NCBI GenBank assembly: GCA_018806915.1 | Contig: JAGKQI010000068.1 | Coordinates: 51,971 to 115,970 of the forward strand | DNA from: Phytophthora colocasiae | Lineage: Eukaryota > Oomycota > Peronosporomycetes > Peronosporales > Peronosporaceae | Reading direction: 5' to 3' | Length of the DNA stretch: 64,000 bases | Shown here: in pieces, positions 51,150 to 61,559 of the stretch | Numbering within the stretch: the stretch's first letter is position 1 | How the letters are laid out: every line of letters begins with the position of its first letter | Translations under genes and position numbers: made by a program | The notes under the pieces: model-generated | The model's input: the letters and a program-made list of their open reading frames with translations, nothing else | The model's database searches: none | Told to the model about the DNA's origin: nothing

Positions 51150-52134
51150 GAACTCGTCAGCCAAGCCCCGTAGCGATTCGACCATGTAGGCGTCGGCCGT
51201 CGTGAAGTGTGCCGGCATCGAAGCGCGACGAGCAGGAACGCTAGTGGCAGGGGAAGGTCCTTCTTCAGGCTCGTCCTCTGACGAGGCTGACTCTTCATTT
51301 CCTTCGTGATCACCCTCCTCGCTAGACACCTCTTCCTTGGGCATCACTTCTGGCCCACGCAGACGTTGCAGGCTAGCTTCCTCCGCACGATAACGCTCGT
51401 CAGCGTTCCTCTGCACGCTGTCCAAGGCTTCTTCAATAATTCCTCGGGGAGCAATCTTGCGCAGGCGACCTCCACGGTCTCCCAGACGCCATCCATGCGT
51501 TACTAGACCGACAACAGCTACGACTCCGGTGATAGCATACCCCAAGAAGTCCATGTCTCTCACCGTAGTTGTTACAGCAGCATTCAGGACAGCCAACACC
51601 ACGACCACACCTGTGCTTCCGCACAGCACAAACTCCAGTAGATCGTAAAGAGCATCATTGACAGATGTATAGCCATCGAAAGCGTTAGAAGCGTTATCCA
51701 GCACAGTCCTTGCACGCCAGCATACACGCGTCTCCAAGCGTTCACGCCTTCCCTCCCTCCAGGCTTGGTAGTAGCGTCTAGCTGACTCAGTGAGTTTCCA
51801 GCAAAAGGTCGGGACCGTACTTCCGAACGTGATCTGTCCCGCAACCCCACCAATCTTCGGTGCATTTGTCCATAGCGACCGCTACTGAGAGCGTTCTCGC
51901 TCCAACACTTGAACAGGGGACAGCAAAGAGAGCGCTCCATGCAGAGCAAAACCGTAGGCTAAACCGTTCAACTGGCGCAAAGCAGGGTTCCGCACTCACT
52001 TCCTGGTATCGCGCTGCGAAGTCAAGCCACATTACCACCGTTCAAAACGAGTCACTTCCACGCCTCGGCACTCAAAACGTCCAGAACCACGTTCCTCAGG
52101 GGCGTGGTCACAATCCAGACGAGAAACCGTTCCC
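51150..52134 (-). pseudogene. Membrane-protein frame of element C
   Basis: Equivalent of 43,457-44,294 in A, with shifts. Clear segments: WLDFAARYQEV, LTLSMAIHLSMML, GSTGVVVVLAVLN, then ITGVVAVVGLVTHGWRLGDRGG and an acidic Ser-rich tail ending ESLRGLADEF at about 51,150. The tail is missing from A. Conservation in a second element supports it as a real gene of this lineage. Confidence 0.65.
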
Positions 52135-54950
52135 AAGTATTGATCGTCCACATGCAGCTTGTCGGGATGACCAACGAACGGTCTTTGTCATCTCACGAGA
52201 CCTGCACAGGCGCATGTGGGGTAGATCGACCATCCCGCGCACTCGCAGCGAGTGTCCTGAAACACCCTTCAATCCTTGCGGATACGGGGGACATCGGAGC
52301 GTCCGCCCTTCCCAACCGTTTCCATGCACATGCGGTAGTCGATCAGACTCCGCGACAGCACCCGAGTCGATCAGCATAGCCGTCGGCAGGCCTTTGGTCA
52401 ATGCATAACCCACAGAGAGAGCCTCTCCACCCACTCCTGACGGAGCCTGATGATTTCGTTTACCTTCCAGGACTACCTCGTCCTCATCCTCCAGTGAGTC
52501 GTCCAGCCCCCGGTCCTAAAACCTCTCAAGTCCACCTTCTGGGTTTAACCGTTCGGTCGTCCGAAACTGCATGAGCGTACTCGTACACTCCCGTTCGCTT
52601 GGTGCTTCCTTCGAACTGGAGCGTTCCCAACGCTCTCAGAACAGGTTAGCGAACAACGCCGAGCAAGTCGAACGACACGCTCCGTAGATACGGTCCTCTT
52701 TCAGGGTTCCTCACGAGTGAGGCGACACTGTTCACAAGTCAGGGGTCCTCTCAAGCATCTTACACCGGATGGTGTCGGCGGAAGCGTAAGTATTTGGTTC
52801 TTGATCTCTTTGAACAAGCATCCCTCTTTCTTGAACGGTTCACTCAAGTGAGTGGTCCGGCCGGCTGGAGGAACGGTTTCGATCTTTCCTGTTTATGGAC
52901 TCGCAACTGGAAGTCGAGCCAGCGGTCTCGGGAACGCCATTCAGGCTTCTTTCCTTCCACGAATCTTCACTCTGGCAGGACCCACAGGAACGCTCCTTGA
53001 CCATCAATTCCTGGCCAATGAGTTGATAAACCGTTTTCCCGGATTAGTCGTCTCCATTGAGGATCAGCGTCGATCTTTGTCCAGCACGGGAACGGTCGAC
53101 AAAGGCGACGATTGCAGTTCCGGTACGGGGTCTCCTCAAGGGAATCCCGATGTTCTTCGGCCACGGTTTCAGTCTCGACGGGGTCGCTCCTTAGGCGCCA
53201 ACTTCCTATTCTCTTCCTCTCACTTCTCCCTCTTGTACGACTCCTTCGATGAAGTTTCTGCGTCCACGCGCCGACGTCGCGTTGGTCTGAATCCCGGCCA
53301 TCCTGGACGACAACGCTCGCCACGGCGTCTTCGTCAGGCGGTTTCTTGCTGAAGTTACCGGTTAGCACGCTTCCGCAGCCCTCGGAGGCAGCGAGAGTGG
53401 AAGCGTACCACTTAACCCAGTACTCTGGCGTCGACAGCTCACCAGGCGACGACTCCTTCTGTTCTTCTCTTCAGCGTCTCTTCGGGGATGCTGGAGGATG
53501 CGAAAGCTCAGCTCCGCGAGAGTCAATTCCTTCTTTCCTCTCTTTGTTTTTCTTAACACGCCTCCCTCAGTTCTTACCTCATTCAGAGGGGAACAGGCGA
53601 TCCTCGAGCTCCTTCCTCGAACTCCCTCCTTCTCTTCTCCAACCGCAGACGCGAGGCCTCCTTCCAATGCGGTCTAACTCCACTCGGTTAGTGAAGAACT
53701 TAGCTCCTGGGTTGTCTCCCTCTAGAGTCACTTTCCAGCTTGGGACCCGGGGCTCACCGGCGACAGGGTTTACCCCTTCTGCTACTCTCTTCTCCATTAT
53801 ATCCTCCGAGCGCTAAGAGTAGCCGTTCCTCCAGATTCTACGTAGCGTTCTTCGCCAGACTCCTTCATCCTTTGTCCGGATACGAAGATAGCGTCCTCCC
53901 AAAATGGAGCGTTTCCCAGTGTCAGGTTTTCGTCCAGAAACCTCGGGGCCCTTAGTCGTCGCCTCATCCGCTACCGCAGCGGTTTTGTCTCTCCTCGTGG
54001 GCCAACTGACTCCCCCGACTTGGTCCTTGTTTTCTCCTGCACCCCTTCTCTCCTCTGTTTCACGCCTTCTCGTTCCTCGCTTGACTTAGAGTCCGCCAAA
54101 AAGCGTACGTAGATCCTCTTCCGCGTCCCGTTATTGTGCTTTGCATCGCGGGTCCCTGGAACAGTACTCCGAACAGCACTCACATCGCTTTGTCAAAAAC
54201 CGTTCCGGTCGACTCCTTAGGACATCTCCAACTCTTGGGTGACTTAGAAGACCTGGCGGCACTCTATGTACCGTTTCTTCTTCTCAGCGTTCCGCAATTG
54301 ATGTCACCCTCCACAACTCCTCCTACTTCAGGAACTTAGTCTCGCCATCATTATCTTTTTCAGCTTCCTCAGGAACATTCATCTCGTCCCATTGAAGCCG
54401 CCACCAGCGACTCCTAGTTGCGCGGTCAACTCAACCGGTAATGTCCTTCTTCCAGACTAGCGATCTCTTTGTAGTCTGCATAGTAATCGCATAAAGTAAT
54501 CCTCCTTCTCCTTCGGACACCACCCCGCGGTCCTCGTACTCTGCTGGTAGTAGCGTTCCTTCTCTAGTTTTCTTCGGGCAGTTCCGAAGCCTCTCGATAA
54601 TCGTAGATGAACTCTCTTCCGGGAAAGCGCTAGCCTCTGGCTTGGATCCTCTGACCCACACGCTCCCAACGTTCCTCCGAACGTCCTTCGCTCGTAGTTG
54701 CTTTTCTTCTTCGGGAACGCCCCTTGCCCCTGCTAGGATCCACTTCTGACCCTGGCGTCCTCCAACGTTCTCTCTGAACGCTCTCCTCTTTCTTCAGTAA
54801 CAGTCTCGTTCACAGCAATTTCAGTCGTTTCACTCCTGGAAAATCCTACGGCGGCCCAACCGCATATTCTCCCCTCCGGAACGGGGCTCTTACTCCCTCC
54901 TTCTTCAAAGCGAAGAAGCGTTCTCGGACATGTCGCTCGTCAGACAAGAG
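52134..54950 (-). pseudogene. Protease, third and second frames of element C
   Basis: From 54,950 down: the acidic repeat frame (54.9-54.3 kb), the charged third frame uninterrupted through the point where B sits in A (53,414-53,429), and the protease with AMLIDSGAVAES near 52,375. After the FGLG-less end at the sequence for DKLHVD it jumps to the membrane frame at about 52,134-52,145. Frames change every 100-300 bases. Confidence 0.7.
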
Positions 54951-54989
54951 GAAGGGTCGACACCCCCTTCCCCTCCCTCCTCCTGTCCT

Positions 54990-57690
54990 CTTTCATTTGT
55001 CGCCTCAGACGCTGGTCCCTGCCCGGACGAGCCTCCAGCCTTGCTTTGAGCCGCGACAGTTGAGTAGTATTTTCTTCGTTGGGCAATTGGCCTCGATGGT
55101 CAGTGCCGGTCGCAGAGGAAGCATCCAGGGTTCCTGTAATAACCGTTCGTCTGCCTGTTTGAAGCGGGGTTGCGAGTTGGAAACGGTTCTGGCCGCTGTT
55201 GTTGTCCTCTTGAGTTGTTCACATTCCAAATACACATGGCGCCTTAACCTTGCAATTCGAGCAAGTAGCACTACAGCCTGACGACAGTTAACAATGCGGT
55301 TGCACCCCAAGGTGGTGGCATCGACCGCAAACTATCTTCCCCTTCCTGCGTGTACATGTCCGGACCTTGCCGTATTCCTCTCGACCGGGCCCTCAGGGAG
55401 CAATCTCACATTCACGGTGGGCGGAGCGTTCTCTCGAACGCAGTGATCCTCGTAGTGAGCCACAGCAATGGTAGGGAGTGCAGTTTGCGGAACGCTCGAG
55501 TGGAGCGTACTGGCTTGCTGTTGCTGCTGCTGTTGTTGAGCCAAATACATGTTCTGCCGTTTGCTGCATCAAGTTCAGCATCTGCTGCATCATCGTATTC
55601 TCTGAACCTCTTGGAGGACGTCGCGTCTTCCGAAGTCCGCGTCGTTCATCGACCGGGAGATGCATGTTCTTTGTATAACAGAATCTGGTCAGCTGGCTTG
55701 AGGAATGGAGCGTCGACCATAAACGCGTTCGAAAGCGCCAGGCCTTCCATTCACGGTTCCTCAACCCAGACAGGGAAGTACTGGTAACGCATATCCGGAT
55801 CATAACAGCGTGCGTCGTCACAATTAAATCCGAGAGGTCAGGGGTCACCCCACACTTCCGGTGACATTCCCTCGACCGGGTCGTCTCTCTTCAGCAAACT
55901 CGATGCGCTGTTGAGGTGTCTGACAAATGAACTGGTTAGTAGAACCGCGTATTCAGCGTGTCGAAGTCATCGATGCGCGAGTGCACTCCACCACTGGTCA
56001 CCAGCCTTGCGCGCCTTGAGGCACTCACGGAACGCACCTCCAACCGTAATACATCATCCAGACCCATCGGTAGCACGCTCAAACGACTCCCCAGAAGCTC
56101 CCAGCCTCTCTCAGCAGTGGAGTCATCCGGAATAGGAACGGTTGTAGCATCCTGATAGCGTTCCTGATACTCGTCGGCATACCGATCACAGGCTGAGCAG
56201 GTTGCGAGGGCTGCACGGCTGGGAAACGGCTGCTGAGCAGGAACGGTGTAGGAGGAGGCTGAAATGCGTGCCCAAGAGCAGGCGGGTGAGCGTACCCAAG
56301 CCACGCTCCAGTAGGCGCTCCAACTTGGCGAAGGCCCAGGTACCCCGTAGCCAATGGAGGCCGACGACCGGGATTCTGTCCCGGAGGACCGCTCGGGGCA
56401 CTCACCTCCCCGAGGGTAATACACGACCCTCGATTCATCACCGACATCTTCCCGTGGCCCGGGTGCTCGCTCTTTGCGATAGGTATCACTGGGGCGGCCG
56501 TCGAGACTCAGAGCCGATGCCTGGAACGGTTTGTTGACGATACTGTAGCTGCTGCCGCAGGCAACAGGTTGCTGAGGGGCATCCCTATATGCTGCAGTCG
56601 AGCGCTCAGGGTACCCGGTCGTTCCCCGCGGATAGGTCGAGACGTCCAGTGGAGCAGGGGTCTGGGTGCCGAAGAAGCCGAGATCATCGTCGACGGCTTC
56701 GGATCGACAGGCACCCGGCTGAAGCCGGCGGGTGGAACAGACCGTGGAAGTCCATAATCTTCCAGGACTCGAAGGGTTCTTCATGGTTACGTTACGGTAA
56801 TCTTGCTATCGCACCCTGGTCTGGAGGCGTCTTCGAGGCCGACGAAGCGTTCTTCACAGGGTCAGCTTACTCCCTCCCACGCTGGGATCGACGGTCGGGA
56901 CGACTCAGCGAAAAGCAGGATATCCTGGAGCACTCTCTACTAGCGTACTCTTGCGTCCAGGTTACATTGGGGCCTCTGAAACGGTTTCCTCCGGTAGAAC
57001 TCCACGTTCCCGGAGGCATCGAGGCGTGAAGGCCTCTTACTCGCCAGTAGCGTTCCGGGTCTCTACCAGTACGGCCGTAGTACTCTTCTCGGTAGGCGGA
57101 GCTCCGCGGCGCTCGGCTTCTCCTCCAGCGGCTCAGGGAGTTCATGCCGAAGGGATCTTCACTGTAGGGTGTATGCTGTCGGGGCGCTCCCCGAGCATAC
57201 TTCACTTGGGTTGGTTCCTTCCCCTGAAGGTACCGTTCTTCTCAGAAGCGTCGCCCGCACTCGGACCTCGGACCTCCCAAATCCCACTCTGGGAGCGCAC
57301 TTTGCTTCTTCCTGGTTGTTCAGTCGACGTTCTGCTGCCTCCCTCCGGCCACTCCACTGAAGAACGGTAGACCTCACTGCACTGAGGCCTGCCAGTGAAT
57401 GTCGTCGGGCATCCGGAGCAAGTCACCTTTCCAGCACGCTCCTGCTCCGATAGTAACGGTCTGCTGAGCCCAGCGACCTGTGTCCTCTAACTTCCCGTTC
57501 CTCAGATCCGCCGCTCGAGAACGCTCCTCTCCCCTTCTGGGGCTGCACCGTAGGGTTGCTTCCCTTGCCCAGGAGAGTCTCCATCGTCACCTTCAGCGAT
57601 GTAGTCCTCCGGGACTCTCCTCCTTGCTGCTCGCGTAAAGTCAGGAGGTCCACCCAGGGAATCAACTCCAAAATAAAGCGCACAGCACTT
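54990..57690 (-). pseudogene. Gag and leader frame of element C
   Basis: Minus-strand equivalent of 23.55-26.12 kb in A, including a Gln tract (55,505-55,545) and the Cys-rich knuckle region (55,010-55,310). Segments such as PVIGMPTSIRNAIRMLQPF and VMIRICVTSTSLSGLRNREWKA appear in different frames. The frame changes are mainly single-base insertions relative to A, which may be sequencing error. Confidence 0.7.
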
Positions 57691-58018
57691 CTGGCTTCCT
57701 AGTAGCGACGGCTACTGTCTCCCTTCGGAACGGTCCGTCAGCTTGGACTCTTCTGGTCGCTCTCGACTTCGGCAGAACAATTCCGCGCCTCCGTAGTCTC
57801 TCGTCGGTGGAGTGTTCCCGGCGACGTTCACTCCACGCCGTTGGCTTCTGTAAATGGCCCTCCGGCTTCGCCAAGCCTATTAACTGACCCGTTCCTGACC
57901 TGATTACCCCTGAGACCTTGCTACTTCGCGGCCACTTCTGCTTGGTTGTTCTGGAACCCAAGTGCGCCAAACGGAACCTTCTCCAGCTAACAGGTAATTC
58001 CTGCTTCTCCAACCAAAA

Positions 58019-58589
58019 TGTCGCGCACCTCCCGGCTGGAGCTGGTACCTGTGGCTGTTTGGGTGAGTACACAGTCCCTGAGTGGGGCCTCGAGTCTGAT
58101 CTGAAGTAGAGTCTTGCAGTGAAACGCCTTTTAGTAATATAAAAATACGTAAATTTGTTCTTGTCTTCTCTCGGACCAGGAAATTCGCAACTAAACAGAA
58201 ATAGGGAGAGCGATAGCACTACGCTCCTAAGGGACGACACCTTCGTCCACTTCACACCACCGGGGCCTCATGACCTGCCATCCGTCCTCTGCAGTAGGCA
58301 CCTGTCCTTGCCCAACGAGAGTAGCACCCTTCCCACCTTCCAGCGTCCATTGGTCCGAGCAGCTCTGCGGGTACCTCCACTCTCTCCGGATCACGAACGT
58401 CTAGCGCCATCTTTCCAAAGGGCACCTCCCTTCTAGGGGTACGGTACCACAGGAATGGTGCCGTGAGTGTAGCCTCTGGGAGGTGTAAGCCATCCTGCGG
58501 GTCCTAGATCGGGTCCTCAATGTCTAACCAGCTTGGCTCGAGGATCCACCACCGCTGGAATGGGTCCTGCAATTACCGGGTACGGGACA
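58019..58589 (-). repeat. 5' LTR of element C
   Basis: 571 bp. Same ends as the other LTR but about 30 bases longer, mostly by scattered one- to three-base insertions. Followed internally (minus strand) by TTTTGGTTGGAGAAGCAGG, the primer-binding region. Confidence 0.85.
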
Positions 58590-58593
58590 CACA

Positions 58594-58780
58594 GTGTGAG
58601 CCATATTTCACATGGTTCACACAGCCTACAGACCCAAGCTGGCACAGCGCTTGGCTGCGTGTGGGTCGTAAACCTGACCGACTGGAAAGAGGGACTTTGG
58701 GTCGTTGGCGCACGTTGGTAGCCACTGCAGGACAGCTGACAAGCGACGATAGGAAGAGCAGGAGCAACCAACATGTAATC
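58594..58780 (-). pseudogene. Secreted-protein gene, amino half
   Basis: Matches 18,940-19,125: the signal-peptide segment LLLFLSSLVS and the CQLGSVGCVNHVKYG segment, in shifted frames, ending at the CACA target duplicate of element C. Upstream (58,780-58,873) matches the promoter side of the 18.6-kb copy up to TTAA at 58,870, where the other copy has PB-2. Confidence 0.7.
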
Positions 58781-58879
58781 TTTCGGATTCAGAGGTAAAG
58801 AAACAATTTTGTCAACAAATATTAAAAACTGTTCGGACAAAATTAGTTTGCTTCAGTTTGTATTTAATTTTAAGCTGAG

Positions 58880-60520
58880 CGATTGGCTTCACCGCACCCA
58901 TGTTCCTGCAAATCGTCACGTTCTAATGCACATATACTCTGGCCGTGGAGTGTCGTACACGTGCGGACTCGCGTTATGATTGGTTTCTTTGCCCTGTGTC
59001 AAGCGGTCTTGCATGTGTGTGCCAAGTGTCATTCGATCGGGGTGGAAAAGCGTAGTCAAGCGGAGCGAAATTCACCGTAAACGTAAATTTCTCGCACTTT
59101 GCTTTGATATCATTGTAATAAGCTCTAATCTTGCAGACGGGTTTGCACCTGGGTACAAAACATCCCACAGCAGCCAACGAGTGACAAAGATCCCAACTGA
59201 GAGACCTTTGAAGGTGGATCGCGGGACTCACCAATGGGGAGAGACGCTCGCATGAAGATGTGAGGGGACAGGCCCATGCTTGAAGATACGACTCGACTGG
59301 GATGCCAGACGAACGTGAAGGACTGGACAGTCAGTTCCTGAATTACGCCGTGTGAAGCGGAGTTCCAAAAAGGGCAAAAGCGAGAGCTGTTGAGAGACGA
59401 AGCAGCAGTGTTGACTGTTGGAAGGGCAGCGTAAGCTGTTGTTGAAGGGCAGTATTGACTGTTGAGGGGCTGGACGACCAAAGAGGCGGAAAACAGAGGG
59501 ACCAGTTGGGTTCTCAGGCGGGGGCGTGTGGGCAGCCTAATAGCGGACAATGGATTTCGGTTGGTTTGGCCCCGAAGCAGGTGTCACGGGATCTGAGGGA
59601 CAACGGGAGGAGCTTGTTTGCGCCGCGTGGGAGTACAGGTTGTCTGTGAGGGACCAGGGATAGGAAAAATACAATATCATACGGATTGGAGGCGCTTCTT
59701 TAATCCAAGTTTCAATAAATAATTGAGTTATTAAGCCAATTTTTTCGGACAATGTCAACTAGTCAGTAGGTCCGTTACATGAATATGTGACACTATGTCG
59801 TCTTTTCCTCATGAGTTTTTGAACGAGTTGGTTGCTGTCGGAAGTGCAGCCTGGATTCAGGAGAGGTTGTACCTCCGAGAACCCTCCCACCGCGTCCAAC
59901 CTCTCCAACCAACACACACAGAGTCATAGTCCGAATTCCTCGACATCATATACATAACAATACACAAATCAACTGATATAATATTATATTCCTGAAATAG
60001 GAAATGACTAAGCAACTGTAATAACCCGTAGTGCCCTGTGTGCAAACATGGCCATTTTACTCAACCCGTTTGGCGATAGTTCTCGCATACCATCCGATTT
60101 GGCCAAAACAACCATTATTACATGCTCAACGACATTTTGGCTATAGCCAAGATTGACCTGTGTAAAAATTGCATGTTATTGGGGTTGAGGAGCAATAAAA
60201 TGGTATGGCAATATGATATTGCCAATATCGGCGGCAATAGTTACGGAAAATTACCAAACTCCTGGTGGGAGGACACAGACGAGAAAGAGAAAGAGGAAAC
60301 GTAGTTATATTCATACGTTAATAAAAGTAGGCGAGTTCTTCGTTGACGAACGACGAATAAGCGTTTTGGCGCGGTAAACGGAGCCTGGAGACGCAGACTA
60401 GTTGAGGGTGAAAGCGTGTCCTTTGACACCTCCGATCCTTGGGGCACACTAGCCAGCGCGGCAATAACGAGCAACGACCCACTGACTGGTAGTGAGAGTG
60501 ATAAACCTGCGCTATGGCAT
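58880..60520. other. No gene recognised
   Basis: Low-complexity and AT-rich sequence with only short frames on either strand. Small direct repeats (GTTGAAGGGCAGTA / GTTGGAAGGGCAGCG) occur at 59,410-59,465. The stretch from 58,874 diverges from PB-2's right flank after a few bases. I can support nothing else. Confidence 0.3.
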
Positions 60521-60524
60521 CATA

Positions 60525-61495
60525 CATACCGGGAGGGGGAGACTTTACAGCACCAAGCTACCATGTGCATGAGTGTGTGCAATGCAGAGCGAGGGAGAGC
60601 TGCGATGCCCAGCGGGAAGTATGAAACATCAAGTGGTTGTTGTAGCAAACGCATTAATATGTACGGAGGCAAAGAAACTTAGATGCCTTGCCAATTCCGG
60701 TAGGTTAGTTCCTTCATGACAGAGTTTGGAGTTCAAACAGGACACTGTCCAGGTCTAGTAGGCTAGACGCGTCCAGGTGTCGATACCAATCCCGCACACA
60801 GATCTCGACAAAAATGGGTGCATCGCTAAATCCAGTATTGTAACTATTCATCGAAGCGATTCTGAGTTTCGACGAAAGTGACAGAGTTCAGATCGACCTG
60901 CGAAGATTATTTACCGCTGGTGTTTTCTATCCATCAATCAACTCAGTCTTGGGCTGGGCAGTGCGGGAATCTTGTTGACATCTTTCTGGATCAAAGGCAG
61001 TGTGCCGATACAGGCACCATCACCTTTGCAGTTCCATGTCATACTGGGACGTTTAAGCAAGTCGTTTCCTTGTTTGTTTCTTCCTGTTTCATCGCCTTCA
61101 GCGTTCTGTATCGCTTCTTGGAATTGGAGGCGAGGGGTCTGACCATTCAAGTAACCTGCTCCAAGTGAAGCTTGCTAGTAGCTCCATAGACGGACACAAT
61201 CAATCGTGGAAGATACTGAAGTTCACAGTTTCATCGTTGTCTGCATCAGGTTCGAGTATTGGTCCATGAACACTTTTACTTTGGTTTACCCTGCAAGCAC
61301 TGTGAATATCTCAATCGCCTCCTCGAATCTGCTTGAGTTGGTTCACGTTTTCCGCATTTTCTTTTTCCAGACGAAGCATTAAATAATTCTGCTACTCTGA
61401 AATACCAAACATCCACTTTGAATTGTACGTGCATCCCGCCCTGTGGCTGTTATCCTGAAGCACATACCGTGGTGTAACGTAATCGGTTGGCATTA
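60525..61495. repeat. Inverted duplicate of the 5.45-6.39 kb region
   Basis: Reverse-complement matches in reversed order: 60,525-60,705 to 6,200-6,385; 61,080-61,170 to 5,750-5,840; 61,437-61,495 to 5,450-5,515. It carries the same amino-terminal fragment of the family and the same promoter-side block. Intervening parts differ by indels. Confidence 0.65.
60940..61430 (-). pseudogene. F-box-like family fragment, amino-terminal part
   Basis: On the minus strand the bases encode in changing frames MHVQFKVDVWYFRV near 61,430, FNASSGKRKCGK near 61,380, and a segment related to WSRLLEWSDPSPQFQ near 61,150. Stops throughout. Duplicate of 5,450-5,925. Confidence 0.5.
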
Positions 61496-61559
61496 TATCT
61501 TGGTCTTTGGATGCAGGTTGAAAAGGGTATTTTTGGCAAGAGAGCCGAGGTCAGAATCG

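Larger units (their letters stand above)
50565..58589 (-). mobile_element. Element C, relative of A lacking RT-RH-integrase
   Basis: LTRs at 50,565-51,104 and 58,019-58,589 in the reverse orientation of A's LTR, with a 4-bp target duplication CACA at 50,561-50,564 and 58,590-58,593. The uninterrupted target is seen at the 18.9-kb paralog (GGCTCCACAGTGTAGCC). Internal order on the minus strand: leader/gag, second and third frames, protease, then directly the membrane-protein frame. About 6.7 kb corresponding to 36,737-43,457 in A is absent, so C needs proteins from elsewhere to move. The sequence is full of small indels between 51.5 and 58.9 kb. Confidence 0.9.
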
